A DNA stretch of 64,000 bases from Arenicola marina (lineage: Eukaryota > Annelida > Polychaeta > Arenicolidae). The stretch spans positions 26,263,143 to 26,327,142 of the forward strand of contig OZ025265.1 in assembly GCA_964019135.1 (NCBI GenBank), given 5' to 3'. Shown piece by piece: positions 11,692 through 19,931 of the stretch. The translations under genes were made by a program, and so were the position numbers. The notes beneath the pieces are model-generated. The model did no database searches, had not been told where the DNA came from, and saw only the letters and a program-made list of their open reading frames with translations. Position 1 is the first letter of the stretch; each line of letters starts with the position of its first letter.

Positions 11692-14600
11692 ATGACACGA
11701 CCGAAAAAGTTTCTGCTTGCGCTGTCAGTTGTAGTCTGCATGATCATATTCCAATTGTATCACACGAACAAAACAAATGTGTTCATTCGCAATTTCCAGG
11801 ACTATGTTCAATCTTCAAATTTGATAAAGGGTAAGTTTCTATCTTATCCAGAGGGATATGCTGTGTTATTTATCATGGAAGTACCAACATTAACAATTAG
11901 TTTTGTAATTAAAGAATAATGGCACCCATAATAATTTCTACATGTATATGCGACTTAATAAGCGTTTGTAATGATAATTTATTTGCGTTAATCGTGAAAG
12001 GGAATAAACGTCTTATTTAGCTGCAACATGAATTTAGCTTTAATAATGTGGATACTGCAATATTTTGACAAAGAGTGAAAAATAATCTTCCCCCCTTTTA
12101 TATGTCTAGGCACAACATTCTAAATTATAATTTATGATGACATTCAAAGAAAATGTATTTAAGAATAATCTATTGGCTATTTTCTCGCGAATAGGCGTTT
12201 AGAAATTCCATAGCGTATCAATATTAGGACGGCACGAATGGGGGAGTGTCGGAATTTCTTTTTCGGTGCCGAGTTCCGTAGAAACCCCATGGAACAGTGG
12301 CGCCATCTGGTGAAGGAATCACCCATGGGTAACAACGACAAAAGTCTGCCCGCCACGCAAGGTGACTTTGAATGGCTCAGCCAGTAGAGGGCACCTCTGT
12401 ACTATGCGGTATAGGAAATTTGGCAATGATTTGAAAATAAGCAAACTCCCCCATTAGAACACAACATACACGAGTAAAGATGGTGAGGGAGGAGAGGGGG
12501 GTGAGGGAGGAAAGAGAGATATCTGCGAACCCACAGACATCACCCAAAACAAAACCCCAGGGTTTCAGCTGCATAATACCAAGGAAGTATTTATTTACCG
12601 CTTGCAATGGAAACTAATTTTCACTTGTTGCAGTGTCCTTGCCGAACAGTACAACGACCAATGGTGATCCAGATCGACAGAATGGCGCTTCACAGGAGGA
12701 AAGCGGAAAAGATCCCGAAGACGGGAGTAGTTACGAAAACGTATTGACTACAGTAAGAGCACAGTTGCAATATATATATACTATACCTATTTAAATGACT
12801 TGATGTGATTAGGTTTTAACGCCACTTTCAGCCCGTAAGGCTCCATTTAAATGACTAATTAGTCAATTTTGAGGGCGTTGCATGGTTCTTTTTATTTTAT
12901 TTATTCGAGAGGCTATCGTAAAAATACATCACGATTCCAGACCTGCCGGGTAATACAAGAGTGTAAAATTAGACTATTATTTCTAGTAGTTAAAATTAGA
13001 TATTTAATTTTAAGGGGTTATGATGACATTTATTTTCAATATGAAGATATATAATAATTTCGCGTCCTCTCGATGGTCTTGGTGCACCTGGATCTTCGGC
13101 TGCCTCCGCTAGGGGCTTGCCTCTCTTTGAGCCGCTTGCCCCCTGCATTGCCTTCCAAGGTCTCCTTTGTGTCGATTTGGGACGGGTTTGTCGGTGGGCC
13201 CCGTGTCACTCGGTGTAGTGGAGTCGGAGTGAGTCCACCACTACCACGTCCGTGGTTGCCTCTTGTGCTTTGGGGGCAGCCTTGCGTGCCCGTGTGCTGA
13301 TGCAGGCTGTACGCACGTGTCCAATATCGCCACACTTCCAACATGTGGGCAGCTGTCTCCGGTAACTAGGGTAAGTTACCACAAATGGATGGTGACGGGG
13401 AGTCTGTTGGAAAGGGTGACAGAAACGTCGTGGAACTTGACTGTCCACTCCCCGGTGCGGATGTCGGTCCCGGCGAAGAGGCTCGGAACCACTGGCTCCA
13501 CATCCGGGTCGAAGCGCCTCAGCGCTTTATCGAGAGGGGTGGTGCTCTGGCTGAAAGGCCACCCCTTCATGGTGACGGGTGAGCGTTGGTAGCGTCGCTG
13601 GCTCTAAGCCTATGTGGATGTTGCATGGTTCTTAGGCAGTAAATCAGTAAATCACAGACACCAGACTGGTTACGTGATGAGCTGTAGTGCCGGCCACGTG
13701 TCCGGGCATATGTCCACGAGTTTATGTGAGTAAGCTGGTTCCGGGCCTTTAGCTACCATGTCCATGCCGAGGACTGCCTGGTTCCTGGCCCTTAGCTAGC
13801 ATGTCCGTGCCGAGGACTGGCAGGTTCCTGGCCCTTAATTAGCATGTCCATGCCGAGGACTGGCTGGTTCCTGGCCCTTAGCTAGCCTGCCTGGCTCCTG
13901 GCCCTTAGCTAGCATGTTCATGCCGAGAACTGGCTGGTTCCTGGCCCTTGGTTAGCATGTCCATGCCGAGGACTGGCCGTTGGTCCAGTATATTGAAATG
14001 CCATCTTAGATCCATTTGAACTTCATATATTGAATAATGCATCCAGCCTGTATAGAGGTGTATTGTATCATAACACAAGGCGTGGAGAGCGAATGTCCTC
14101 ATTATCGATTATCACACACTCTTGGTATAGGCGTTTGCTGGGACTAAACACGTTTTACACAGACACTTAAACATAAAGTCATTTTTGTGCGACGCACCAC
14201 ACAATCCTATAAGATATTTCGCGGATTCAACCTCTCGTTTCAGATTATAAATGTATATATGTATATATGCAATTTGCTAATCTTCATGGCAGGAGGCATG
14301 GGTGCCGCTGTCGTACCGCCCCCCTCCCCAGTCCCGCGCCACGACACTCGGCAAGGCGATGAACGTCAGCACAACGCTACTGCGCAGACTCGGGATACCG
14401 CCGACGAGGTTCAAGACTCTGACGTCACAGAACGTCCGAGACCTCGTGTTTGTGACCGCCGCCAGCAGTAACCACTTCAACGAGAGTCGGGACTGCGTGG
14501 CCGGGATTCAGCTGTTCTTTCCCGGTCGGCAAATACTCTACTTCGACATCGGGCTCACGGAGGAACAGCGCAAGGAGGTTTGTCAATTTCTCGTCCAATG

Positions 14601-15758
14601 ATAAATATCTCTAAATTGGCTGTGCAAAATCTCACAGTTCCCACCTCATTTTGGCACATCACTGTGAAATGTTGAATTTAGCCGGCAAATATGTTATTCT
14701 GCTAGTGCGACTATGTGCTTACTGAAACTACCTCAATACCAAATAACGAGATTGTTTAGGACATGACTTGATATTTATACCCTTTCAGATACGAGGCTGG
14801 TGTGACGTTCAACTGCGAGAATTCGTCTTTGAAGAATATCCACCGCACGTCAGCAACCGCTATAATTACGCCTTCAAGCCGCTCATTATGCAGGTACCAA
14901 AGCTCTTTCATTTTCCGCTCTAACCTAATATCCTGTCACGCAAATCCGTATCTTATGACGGGTGGGAAATCATTGACACTAGGTCGGTACGTCATTAAAA
15001 CACGAGATCAATAGGAAACCAGATGTGGGATATCTAATCTGGAGCATGTTACATCAGAATCATTCTGTTGTCCGGAGCTTCCTTGGCCTAATGTATTAAT
15101 CGTGTTTCGCAAAGCGGGTCTAAAAGAGCGATCATTTCATTTCCAACGAAACGATTCTTCGCATCTGATGTCATTTAAATCCCCCTAATCATGATACTCT
15201 TCTATCAATTAGCGTGCGCTGGCGGAGTTTGGCAGTATCTTCTGGGTGGATAGCTCAGTTCGCATAAAAAACAACGACTGGGATGCCATCTATGAGCGCC
15301 TGATTGATTCAGATGGATTTTATATGGCAAAGTGCACGGGAATCCCTACGTTTGCCGTCACCCATCCGGACATGTACAACTACCTGTCCACAGACCTCAA
15401 TTATCAGAAGACAGCATTGTCAGGGGCAGCGGGGGCCTTGATATTACACAACACGAACGTCACCTATTGGAATATCTTACATTGGTGGTTCTTATGCAGT
15501 CTGGACCCAGCTTGCATTGCGCCAACCGAGCAGCGATTTTGCGGAGATTGGGGGAAGTGTGTTGACAAAAAAAGTGTGCCAAAATATGCCACGTGCTGGG
15601 CTGGTTGCCATCGCTACGACCAATCGGCCGTTAATACCTTGGCGGCAAACGCTATGCGGGATCAAAACCACACATACGTACAACCCGGGCGCGAAGAACG
15701 ACCGGTGGTTGTAGTGAGGGAGCCAACCACGTGGTATACACTACGACAATGTACGTAG
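11692..15758 (+). CDS. DUF1647-like type II membrane protein, probable glycosyltransferase-like (unit 2), 5 exons
   Basis: Exons: 11692-11830, 12634-12752, 14293-14577, 14789-14893, 15213-15758, giving about 397 residues. All introns are GT-AG and phases join without stops. The N-terminus is basic (MTRPKK), then one membrane segment at ~7-22 typical of Golgi type II enzymes, then a low-complexity stem. The globular part has DLVFVTAASSNHF, ILYFDIGLTEEQ, FEEYPPHVSN, YAFKPLIMQ and IFWVDSSVRI, the order of blocks I know from DUF1647 proteins. NxS/T sites (NVS, NES, NVT, NHT) and Cys pairs fit a lumenal domain. Substrate unknown. The ATG at 11692 is the first that keeps the membrane segment. Exon calls are manual; the exon 3 donor GTTTGT is weak. 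Confidence 0.7.
12298..12394. promoter_or_regulatory. Divergent pair of CTCF-like motifs in intron 1 (unit 2)
   Basis: TGGCGCCATCTGGTG (12298-12312) is a minus-strand CTCF-like core, and CCAGTAGAGGGCAC (12381-12394) is a plus-strand one, about 70 bp apart. The resemblance to the conserved bilaterian CTCF consensus is by eye. Binding is inferred only. Confidence 0.4.
13060..13600 (-). pseudogene. LINE ORF1-like / CCHC zinc-knuckle relic in intron 2 (unit 2)
   Basis: On the minus strand two overlapping frames show GTDIRTGEWTVKFHDV, PVTIHLW, then (other frame) FVVTYPSYRRQLPTCWKCGDIGHVRTAC truncated into a basic tail. The arrangement (a strand-rich segment, YP-x-Y-RRQLPTC, then CX2CX4HX4C) resembles ORF1 proteins of non-LTR elements and ZCCHC3-like proteins. 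It is broken by a frameshift and has no flanking reverse transcriptase. It sits antisense inside the DUF1647-like gene. Confidence 0.5.
13736..13985. repeat. 43-bp minisatellite in intron 2 (unit 2)
   Basis: About 5-6 imperfect copies of a 43-bp unit. Each has TGGTTCCTGGCCCTTAGCTA followed by GCATGTCCATGCCGAGGACT. Successive starts at 13736 and 13779 give the period. One copy is internally shortened. Confidence 0.85.
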
Positions 15759-15914
15759 AGCAAAAAGGATGGTCACTAACGAACATAGCCTTATAAACAA
15801 ACGTATAGTCACTTTGGCCTAAAATTGTTAGATTTTTTTTCATCGTCTAACGAATACACCTGAAGAGAAATGATTCGGGACAGTTAAAAGCTTTCTCCAG
15901 TCAGATTATGGTAC

Positions 15915-15920
15915 AATAAA
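15915..15920 (+). terminator. Candidate poly(A) signal of DUF1647-like gene (unit 2)
   Basis: AATAAA about 155 bp after the stop codon; another follows near 16004. Position is plausible but cleavage is not shown. Confidence 0.35.
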
Positions 15921-16714
15921 TTGTAGAGGTTCGTGGCCGTAGAGGACTAAACGCACAATATCTTTTTAATTAAGGTCGTGAGTCATCGTACTTAGAGTGC
16001 CGAATAAATATTCCCTCACTCGGTTATAAATAGGACAGGCCAGAAGAAAATGCAGCACCACATGAACAGTAGGGGGTTTCGTTGCATATTTTTTCCTACA
16101 GATGTGTGTTTGAATTGCTAATACCCAGCCCCATTTGCGCTGATGTCACTTGCAATTTTCTTGAGCCCATATAGAAGTAGCTCATCTTGTGTTGACGTAG
16201 CGCATACAGAGAGCAATCCAGGAACCAAAATTGACTGACTAAATAATTACGTAGTGCGTAAGGAGTTTACCTGCGGGTAAGAAACTAGTTATGTAGCTGG
16301 TTGTAAAATGGATGGTGTGGAATTGATTGGCATTGTTGCCTCGCGTCACTGTACCTACAATAGACACTGACATTCATGAAAAGGTATCTGGAGGTTAATT
16401 ATTTAAACACTTTCGATATTAACTAGACTATATGGTGAAGAACTGCAATTTTGAATATTCTGTGCTGAGTCGGGTCAGACACAGTGATAACGATCTCTGT
16501 AGAAGCCACCTGGGACAGTGAGGAGTGACTACGTATCTGACATGATAATGAGTGTCGGGAGGAAAAGAAATAATCAGCATAGTTGGAGTTACTGCCCGAC
16601 ACTTCTTTTTATTGAGAAAACAGTGGACAAATCTGGGGTACGAGTCGTCAACATTTGACCTTCGCTATGACAAGCCACTTGTATATTTAGGTGAGTAAAT
16701 GGCCAGTGCTGGAG
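15921..16714. other. Non-coding stretch between gene and SINE (unit 2)
   Basis: AT-rich, no coding frame or RNA gene recognised. Probably holds the 3' UTR. Confidence 0.45.
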
Positions 16715-16957
16715 ATGGTTGGTAATTGCTTGTATATTCAGGACGCTTTAACCACTTTTGGTAATATCGCGTCAATGGGAGAAGGAATGGAGAGTGGAGC
16801 CATGTCCCCGGTTGTAAACCCCTACTCTTGGCGAAGAAGGACATGGGATCTTTATCCTGCGACCAGGGCCACAGCGGGGCGCCGAACAACCTGCCCTTAG
16901 GCTCTCAGGTGGCCAGAGCACTCGAGGCTAGCGCTCTAACATACTGAGCTAAAGAAC
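16715..16957 (-). mobile_element. tRNA-derived SINE (unit 2, upstream of LTR element)
   Basis: Same family as 4546-4805. The minus-strand head carries TAGCTCAGTATGTTAGAGCG and the tail ends TGAATATACAA. Diverged from the 4546 copy, with a shorter head. It lies ~100 bp upstream of the 5' LTR. Confidence 0.65.
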
Positions 16958-17054
16958 ACAAATACCTCTCTGATTGGGTTGTAATACAGCTACACATCGA
17001 TGACAAGGGGGGGGGGATGAAGGTTACCGATAAGAAGTTATCAGTCCTTCCATA

Positions 17055-17287
17055 TGTTGCCGGGTAGTCTGAGCGGTTTTCGGCATTTAGTTTATTTATG
17101 TTAATTTTGTGCGGGCTTCCGGCGCGCCAGATTCCGGTGGTCCTCAGAGCATCACTTGCTGCTGAGGATCCACAGAGAAACACGTACCTCAAGATTTAGT
17201 TATCAGGAAACATCTTTTTACCCGCTCAGACCGCTCGGCCACAACTCCCGAGAACAGCCAGAACAACACCCCCTTCACCCCGTAACA
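17055..17287 (+). repeat. 5' LTR, 233 bp (unit 2)
   Basis: TGTTG...AACA. Differs from the 3' LTR at four sites, for example AAGATTTAG here against AAGAATTAG there. Three of these are shared with the 5' LTR of unit 3, so they arose before the duplication. CCCTTCACC is private. Confidence 0.9.
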
Positions 17288-17291
17288 TTTT

Positions 17292-17309
17292 TGGCGCAGT
17301 CGGCAGGAT
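17292..17309 (+). other. Primer-binding site, probably tRNA-Ser
   Basis: TGGCGCAGTCGGCAGGAT begins four bases after the 5' LTR. Its complement ends in CCA and reads as the 3' end of a tRNA. From memory of metazoan tRNAs, the ATCCTGCCGACT-type end belongs to tRNA-Ser. Confidence 0.65.
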
Positions 17310-17368
17310 CATTCAGCAGCAAGTCACGGTGTGGAGGTTGAGAAGAAACCGGGAGTTACAAGAACATC

Positions 17369-17428
17369 ATGCTCACCCTGGAGGAGATGGGGGCGCAGCT
17401 GCAGCAGCTGAAGGAGAGCCATGAATAG
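17369..17428 (+). other. Short upstream frame ending in amber, in register with gag (unit 2)
   Basis: An ATG at 17369 opens 19 codons in the same frame as gag and stops at TAG 17426-17428, 12 bases before the gag ATG. The same amber codon occurs in unit 3. Either gag once began here and lost its N-terminus to a nonsense change, or this is an upstream ORF tuning gag translation. Confidence 0.5.
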
Positions 17429-17440
17429 GCGGAGGCGGCC

Positions 17441-18499
17441 ATGGCTACCGCCGAGGCTGCTAGGGGGCGGGAGCAGCCCCTGTACATCCCGCGTGAGCGG
17501 AAGATCGCCAAGTTTGGCGGGTACCGGGACGGCGGACAGCCGATTGAGGACTTCCGCGACGAGGTCAGTCAGGTCGTCCGTACACGACACCTCTCGGATG
17601 CGGACGCTGTGGACTTCGTGTTGGCCCACTTAGTGGGTCCGGCCCGACAAGAGGTACTCCTGCAGCCGCCGCCGAGAACGCTGCCAGGCGTGATGGACAC
17701 GCTGACCTCGGTGTTCGGGGAGGTGCGGTCAGTGGCGCAGCTGCTGCACTGCGTCTATGACCGTCGTCAGAGGCCTGGGGAGACCCTGCTGGAGTACTCC
17801 TACGAACTGTCAACCCTGGTCAACAAGGTGAGGATCCGGGACGCTAGGGCGCTTGCCAGCGCAGATGTCACGCTCCACGACCAGTTTTTTGAAGGGGTGG
17901 CGGACCCGCAGCTGCGGCGGCACCTTAAGCGCGTGGTGCAGGAACGGGCCGAGGTGACCTTCCTCGACCTAAGGGAAGACGCTGTCGCCTGGAACATAGA
18001 AGACCCGGAGTGTCCCGCCGTGTCTCAGAGGGCGAAGTGCAACGTGCATGAGCGCCGGACCATAACCAGGAAAGACACTCTCTCCAACCCGGCGGACTTG
18101 ACAGAGGTTCTGGTGCTCATGCGGGCGCAACAGCATGCGTTGCTGGAACTGTCGCACAGAGTCCAGCAGATCGCTTTGGCGCAACCGGCTCACCCGCCCG
18201 CGGCCATGTCTGCGTATCCGCCTGCGACTTTGGGCTCCCACCCACCAGCGGCCATGACGGGCCACCCGCCAGCGGCCATGACGGGCCACCCGCCGGCGGC
18301 CAATACGGGCCACCCGCCGGCCCGGGCGACGATACCGGCAGCAGCCCAAGATAACGAAGGCGGACGCCGAGGTCACGCTGAGACTCGCTCCTGCTATCGT
18401 TGTGGTCAGGTTGGCCACTTAGCGACGAGATGCCCCTTCCAGAAGGCGCCCGGGCAGAATGGACATCATGCGGGAAACGAGTGTCCCGCGCCACTGTGA
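17441..18499 (+). CDS. gag: Gag polyprotein of LTR element (unit 2)
   Basis: 352 residues from an ATG in a strong animal context (GCCATGG). Residues ~18-185 look like a Gypsy-type capsid (Retrotrans_gag): KFGGYRDG, IEDFRDEV, then helix-rich sequence with FVLAHLVGPARQEV, GETLLEYSYELSTLV and FFEGVADPQLRRHL. Residues ~247-297 form a flexible run of repeated HPPAAM-type motifs. Residues 318-331 are a canonical zinc knuckle CYRCGQVGHLATRC for RNA binding. The product would assemble into cytoplasmic particles packaging element RNA. The last eight codons overlap ORF2 and contain the slippery heptamer. The frame is intact; against unit 3 it differs at three residues. Confidence 0.85.
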   Translation: MATAEAARGREQPLYIPRERKIAKFGGYRDGGQPIEDFRDEVSQVVRTRHLSDADAVDFVLAHLVGPARQEVLLQPPPRTLPGVMDTLTSVFGEVRSVAQLLHCVYDRRQRPGETLLEYSYELSTLVNKVRIRDARALASADVTLHDQFFEGVADPQLRRHLKRVVQERAEVTFLDLREDAVAWNIEDPECPAVSQRAKCNVHERRTITRKDTLSNPADLTEVLVLMRAQQHALLELSHRVQQIALAQPAHPPAAMSAYPPATLGSHPPAAMTGHPPAAMTGHPPAANTGHPPARATIPAAAQDNEGGRRGHAETRSCYRCGQVGHLATRCPFQKAPGQNGHHAGNECPAPL

Positions 18500-18514
18500 A
18501 CCAAGTGGTGACAT
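18472..18514 (+). promoter_or_regulatory. -1 programmed ribosomal frameshift signal (unit 2)
   Basis: GGGAAAC at 18472-18478 is read in the gag frame as G_GGA_AAC, the X_XXY_YYZ register needed for tandem slippage, six codons before the gag stop. ORF2 is in the -1 frame. Downstream CCACT (18491-18495) can pair with AGTGG (18504-18508), and GTGTC (18481-18485) with GACAT (18510-18514), giving a two-part stem. GGGAAAC is an established retroviral heptamer. Efficiency is unknown. Confidence 0.75.
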
Positions 18515-19611
18515 CTCGGGAGTCAGGTTCGACACACACCTACGTCCCTGTGTGCTATAGGTGTAAACGTGCTGGGCAAGTTGTAAGGGACTGTGCGACG
18601 GGGAGGCGGGTCCGCAGATGGGCTTGTTTCAGGTGCGGCCAGCAGAGTCACTTGAAGCGCGACTGCCCCGGGCGGAGACAGCCGAACTGTTGCCCCTGCG
18701 GTCGGCCCGGTCACCTGGCCCGGAACTGTCGCGAGAGGAGATGGACCGGCGCGGAAGATGACGTCGCCGTGGCAAAACGCGACCCGGACCCGAGACATCC
18801 GGAGCGCGGCGACGACGTAGAACCGGGGGACCTCGTCGACGTGAGGAATCGTGTCCCTGGGAGAAGCCAGATTAAGGACGTCTGGCGACGACCGGACATA
18901 CATCGCGTGACAGACACGTTGGGCCTCAACGTGTATACGGTCGAGCCAGTGGATGGAGGAGGATCACGGACCCTGAACCGCGACAACCTTCGCCCTTGTC
19001 CTGCGACGGTGCCACCACAGCCGGTGCCGAGACAGCGACCCGAACGTCCGCCGCGACGGCGTCCGCACATCGCGGACGAAGCAGAAGCAGAAGCAGAAAA
19101 TTCGGACGAGGAAGAGTTGATGGTAGTTGCGGCTGCCAGACCAATCCCGGCGCCCCGCCAGCGCGTTGGTCGGGTGGTGATGCCGGCGGAAGATGACGGG
19201 CGGCCGGAGCGCGAAGACGACGTGTGGCGGGAGCGCGAGGACGACGGGCGGCCGGAGCGCGAAGGCGACGTGCGGCGGGAGCGCGAGGACGACGGGCGGC
19301 CGGAGCGCGAAGACGACGTGTGGCGGGAGCGCGAGGACGACGGGCGGCCGGAGCGCGAGGACGACGTGCGGCGGGAGCGCGAGGACGACGGGCGGCCGGA
19401 GCGCGAAGACGACGTGTGGCGGGAGCGCGAGGACGACGGGCGGCCGGAGCCTGACGTGGTGCGGTGCCGCAAGTCGCAACGGAGCAACGCGGGCCAACAC
19501 CGTAACGTGCATAACGCACCTCGCTCTGCAGTCGTCAACAGCCAGGAGAGCTGGTCTGGTTACACGGACTGGTTCACACGCCTTTGTGAGACGATGTCTC
19601 TGCTAGAGTGA
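18478..19611 (+). CDS. LTR element ORF2 (-1 frame): zinc knuckles, integrase-tail-like domain, charged repeats (unit 2)
   Basis: Starts at the post-slip codon CGA and runs open to TGA at 19609-19611. First comes a degenerate knuckle at 18553 (Gln for His), then two canonical CCHC knuckles to ~18733. Next (about 18811-19005) is a GDLVDVRNRVPGR...VYTVEP...LNRDNLRP segment. This resembles the region after the integrase core in Gypsy Pol. Then come a KKK-free acidic stretch (DEAEAEAENSDEEEL), five 16-residue charged repeats and a basic tail. The knuckles and integrase tail are joined in frame, consistent with internal deletion of the enzymes. No active-site motifs for protease (DSG), RT (YxDD) or integrase were found. 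In-frame ATGs at 18400 and 18430 could also allow independent initiation. Confidence 0.7.
   Translation, partial: RVSRATVNQVVTSRESGSTHTYVPVCYRCKRAGQVVRDCATGRRVRRWACFRCGQQSHLKRDCPGRRQPNCCPCGRPGHLARNCRERRWTGAEDDVAVAKRDPDPRHPERGDDVEPGDLVDVRNRVPGRSQIKDVWRRPDIHRVTDTLGLNVYTVEPVDGGGSRTLNRDNLRPCPATVPPQPVPRQRPERPPRRRPHIADEAEAEAENSDEEELMVVAAARPIPAPRQRVGRVVMPAEDDGRPEREDDVWREREDDGRPEREGDVRREREDDGRPEREDDVWREREDDGRPEREDDVRREREDDGRPEREDDVWREREDDGRPEPDVVRCRKSQRSNAGQHRNVHNAPRSAVVNSQESWSGYTDWFTRLCETMSLLE
19198..19437 (+). repeat. 48-bp coding repeat, 5 units (unit 2)
   Basis: Encodes five GRPEREDDVWREREDD-like 16-residue repeats with W/R and D/G variants. Other frames and the reverse strand are also open here, because the repeat lacks stop triplets. 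Confidence 0.9.
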
Positions 19612-19684
19612 CTTTGATTTTGTTTTGCTGTAGATGTTAGCTGTGTTGTTAAATTCTCGTGGCCGTCACAGAGGGCTGTGACGT

Positions 19685-19698
19685 AAAGCGGGGGAGAG
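19685..19698 (+). other. Polypurine tract (unit 2)
   Basis: AAAGCGGGGGAGAG directly before the 3' LTR. Confidence 0.7.
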
Positions 19699-19931
19699 TG
19701 TTGCCGGGTAGTCTGAGCGGTTTTCGGCATTTAGTTTATTTATGTTAATTTTGTGCGGGCTTCCGGCGCGCCAGATTCCGGTGGTCCTCAGAGCATCACT
19801 TGCTGCTGAGGATCCACAGAGAAACACGTACCTCAAGAATTAGTCATCAGGAAACATCTTTTTACCCGCTCAGACCGCCCGGCCACAACTCCCGAGAACA
19901 GCCAGAACAACACCCCCTCCACCCCGTAACA
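19699..19931 (+). repeat. 3' LTR, 233 bp (unit 2)
   Basis: TGTTG...AACA, identical by eye to the unit 3 3' LTR, followed by the CATA target duplication. Confidence 0.9.

Larger units (their letters stand above)
17055..19931 (+). mobile_element. Complete Ty3/Gypsy-type non-autonomous LTR retrotransposon, 2877 bp (unit 2)
   Basis: Bounded by 233-bp direct LTRs that start TGTTG and end AACA, with a 4-bp CATA duplication at 17051-17054 and 19932-19935. Internal parts: primer-binding site, gag with one C-terminal CCHC knuckle, an overlapping -1 frame with three more knuckles and an integrase-tail-like segment, and a polypurine tract. A full Gypsy element is normally ~5 kb or more; here protease, reverse transcriptase, RNase H and integrase core are absent. 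It would depend on another element for replication. The two LTRs differ at about four of 233 sites. Confidence 0.85.

Noticed and set aside
17969..18418. 149-codon antisense frame across gag
   Set aside because: Mirrors the proline-rich gag repeats on the other strand. Gag itself has a clear capsid and zinc knuckle.
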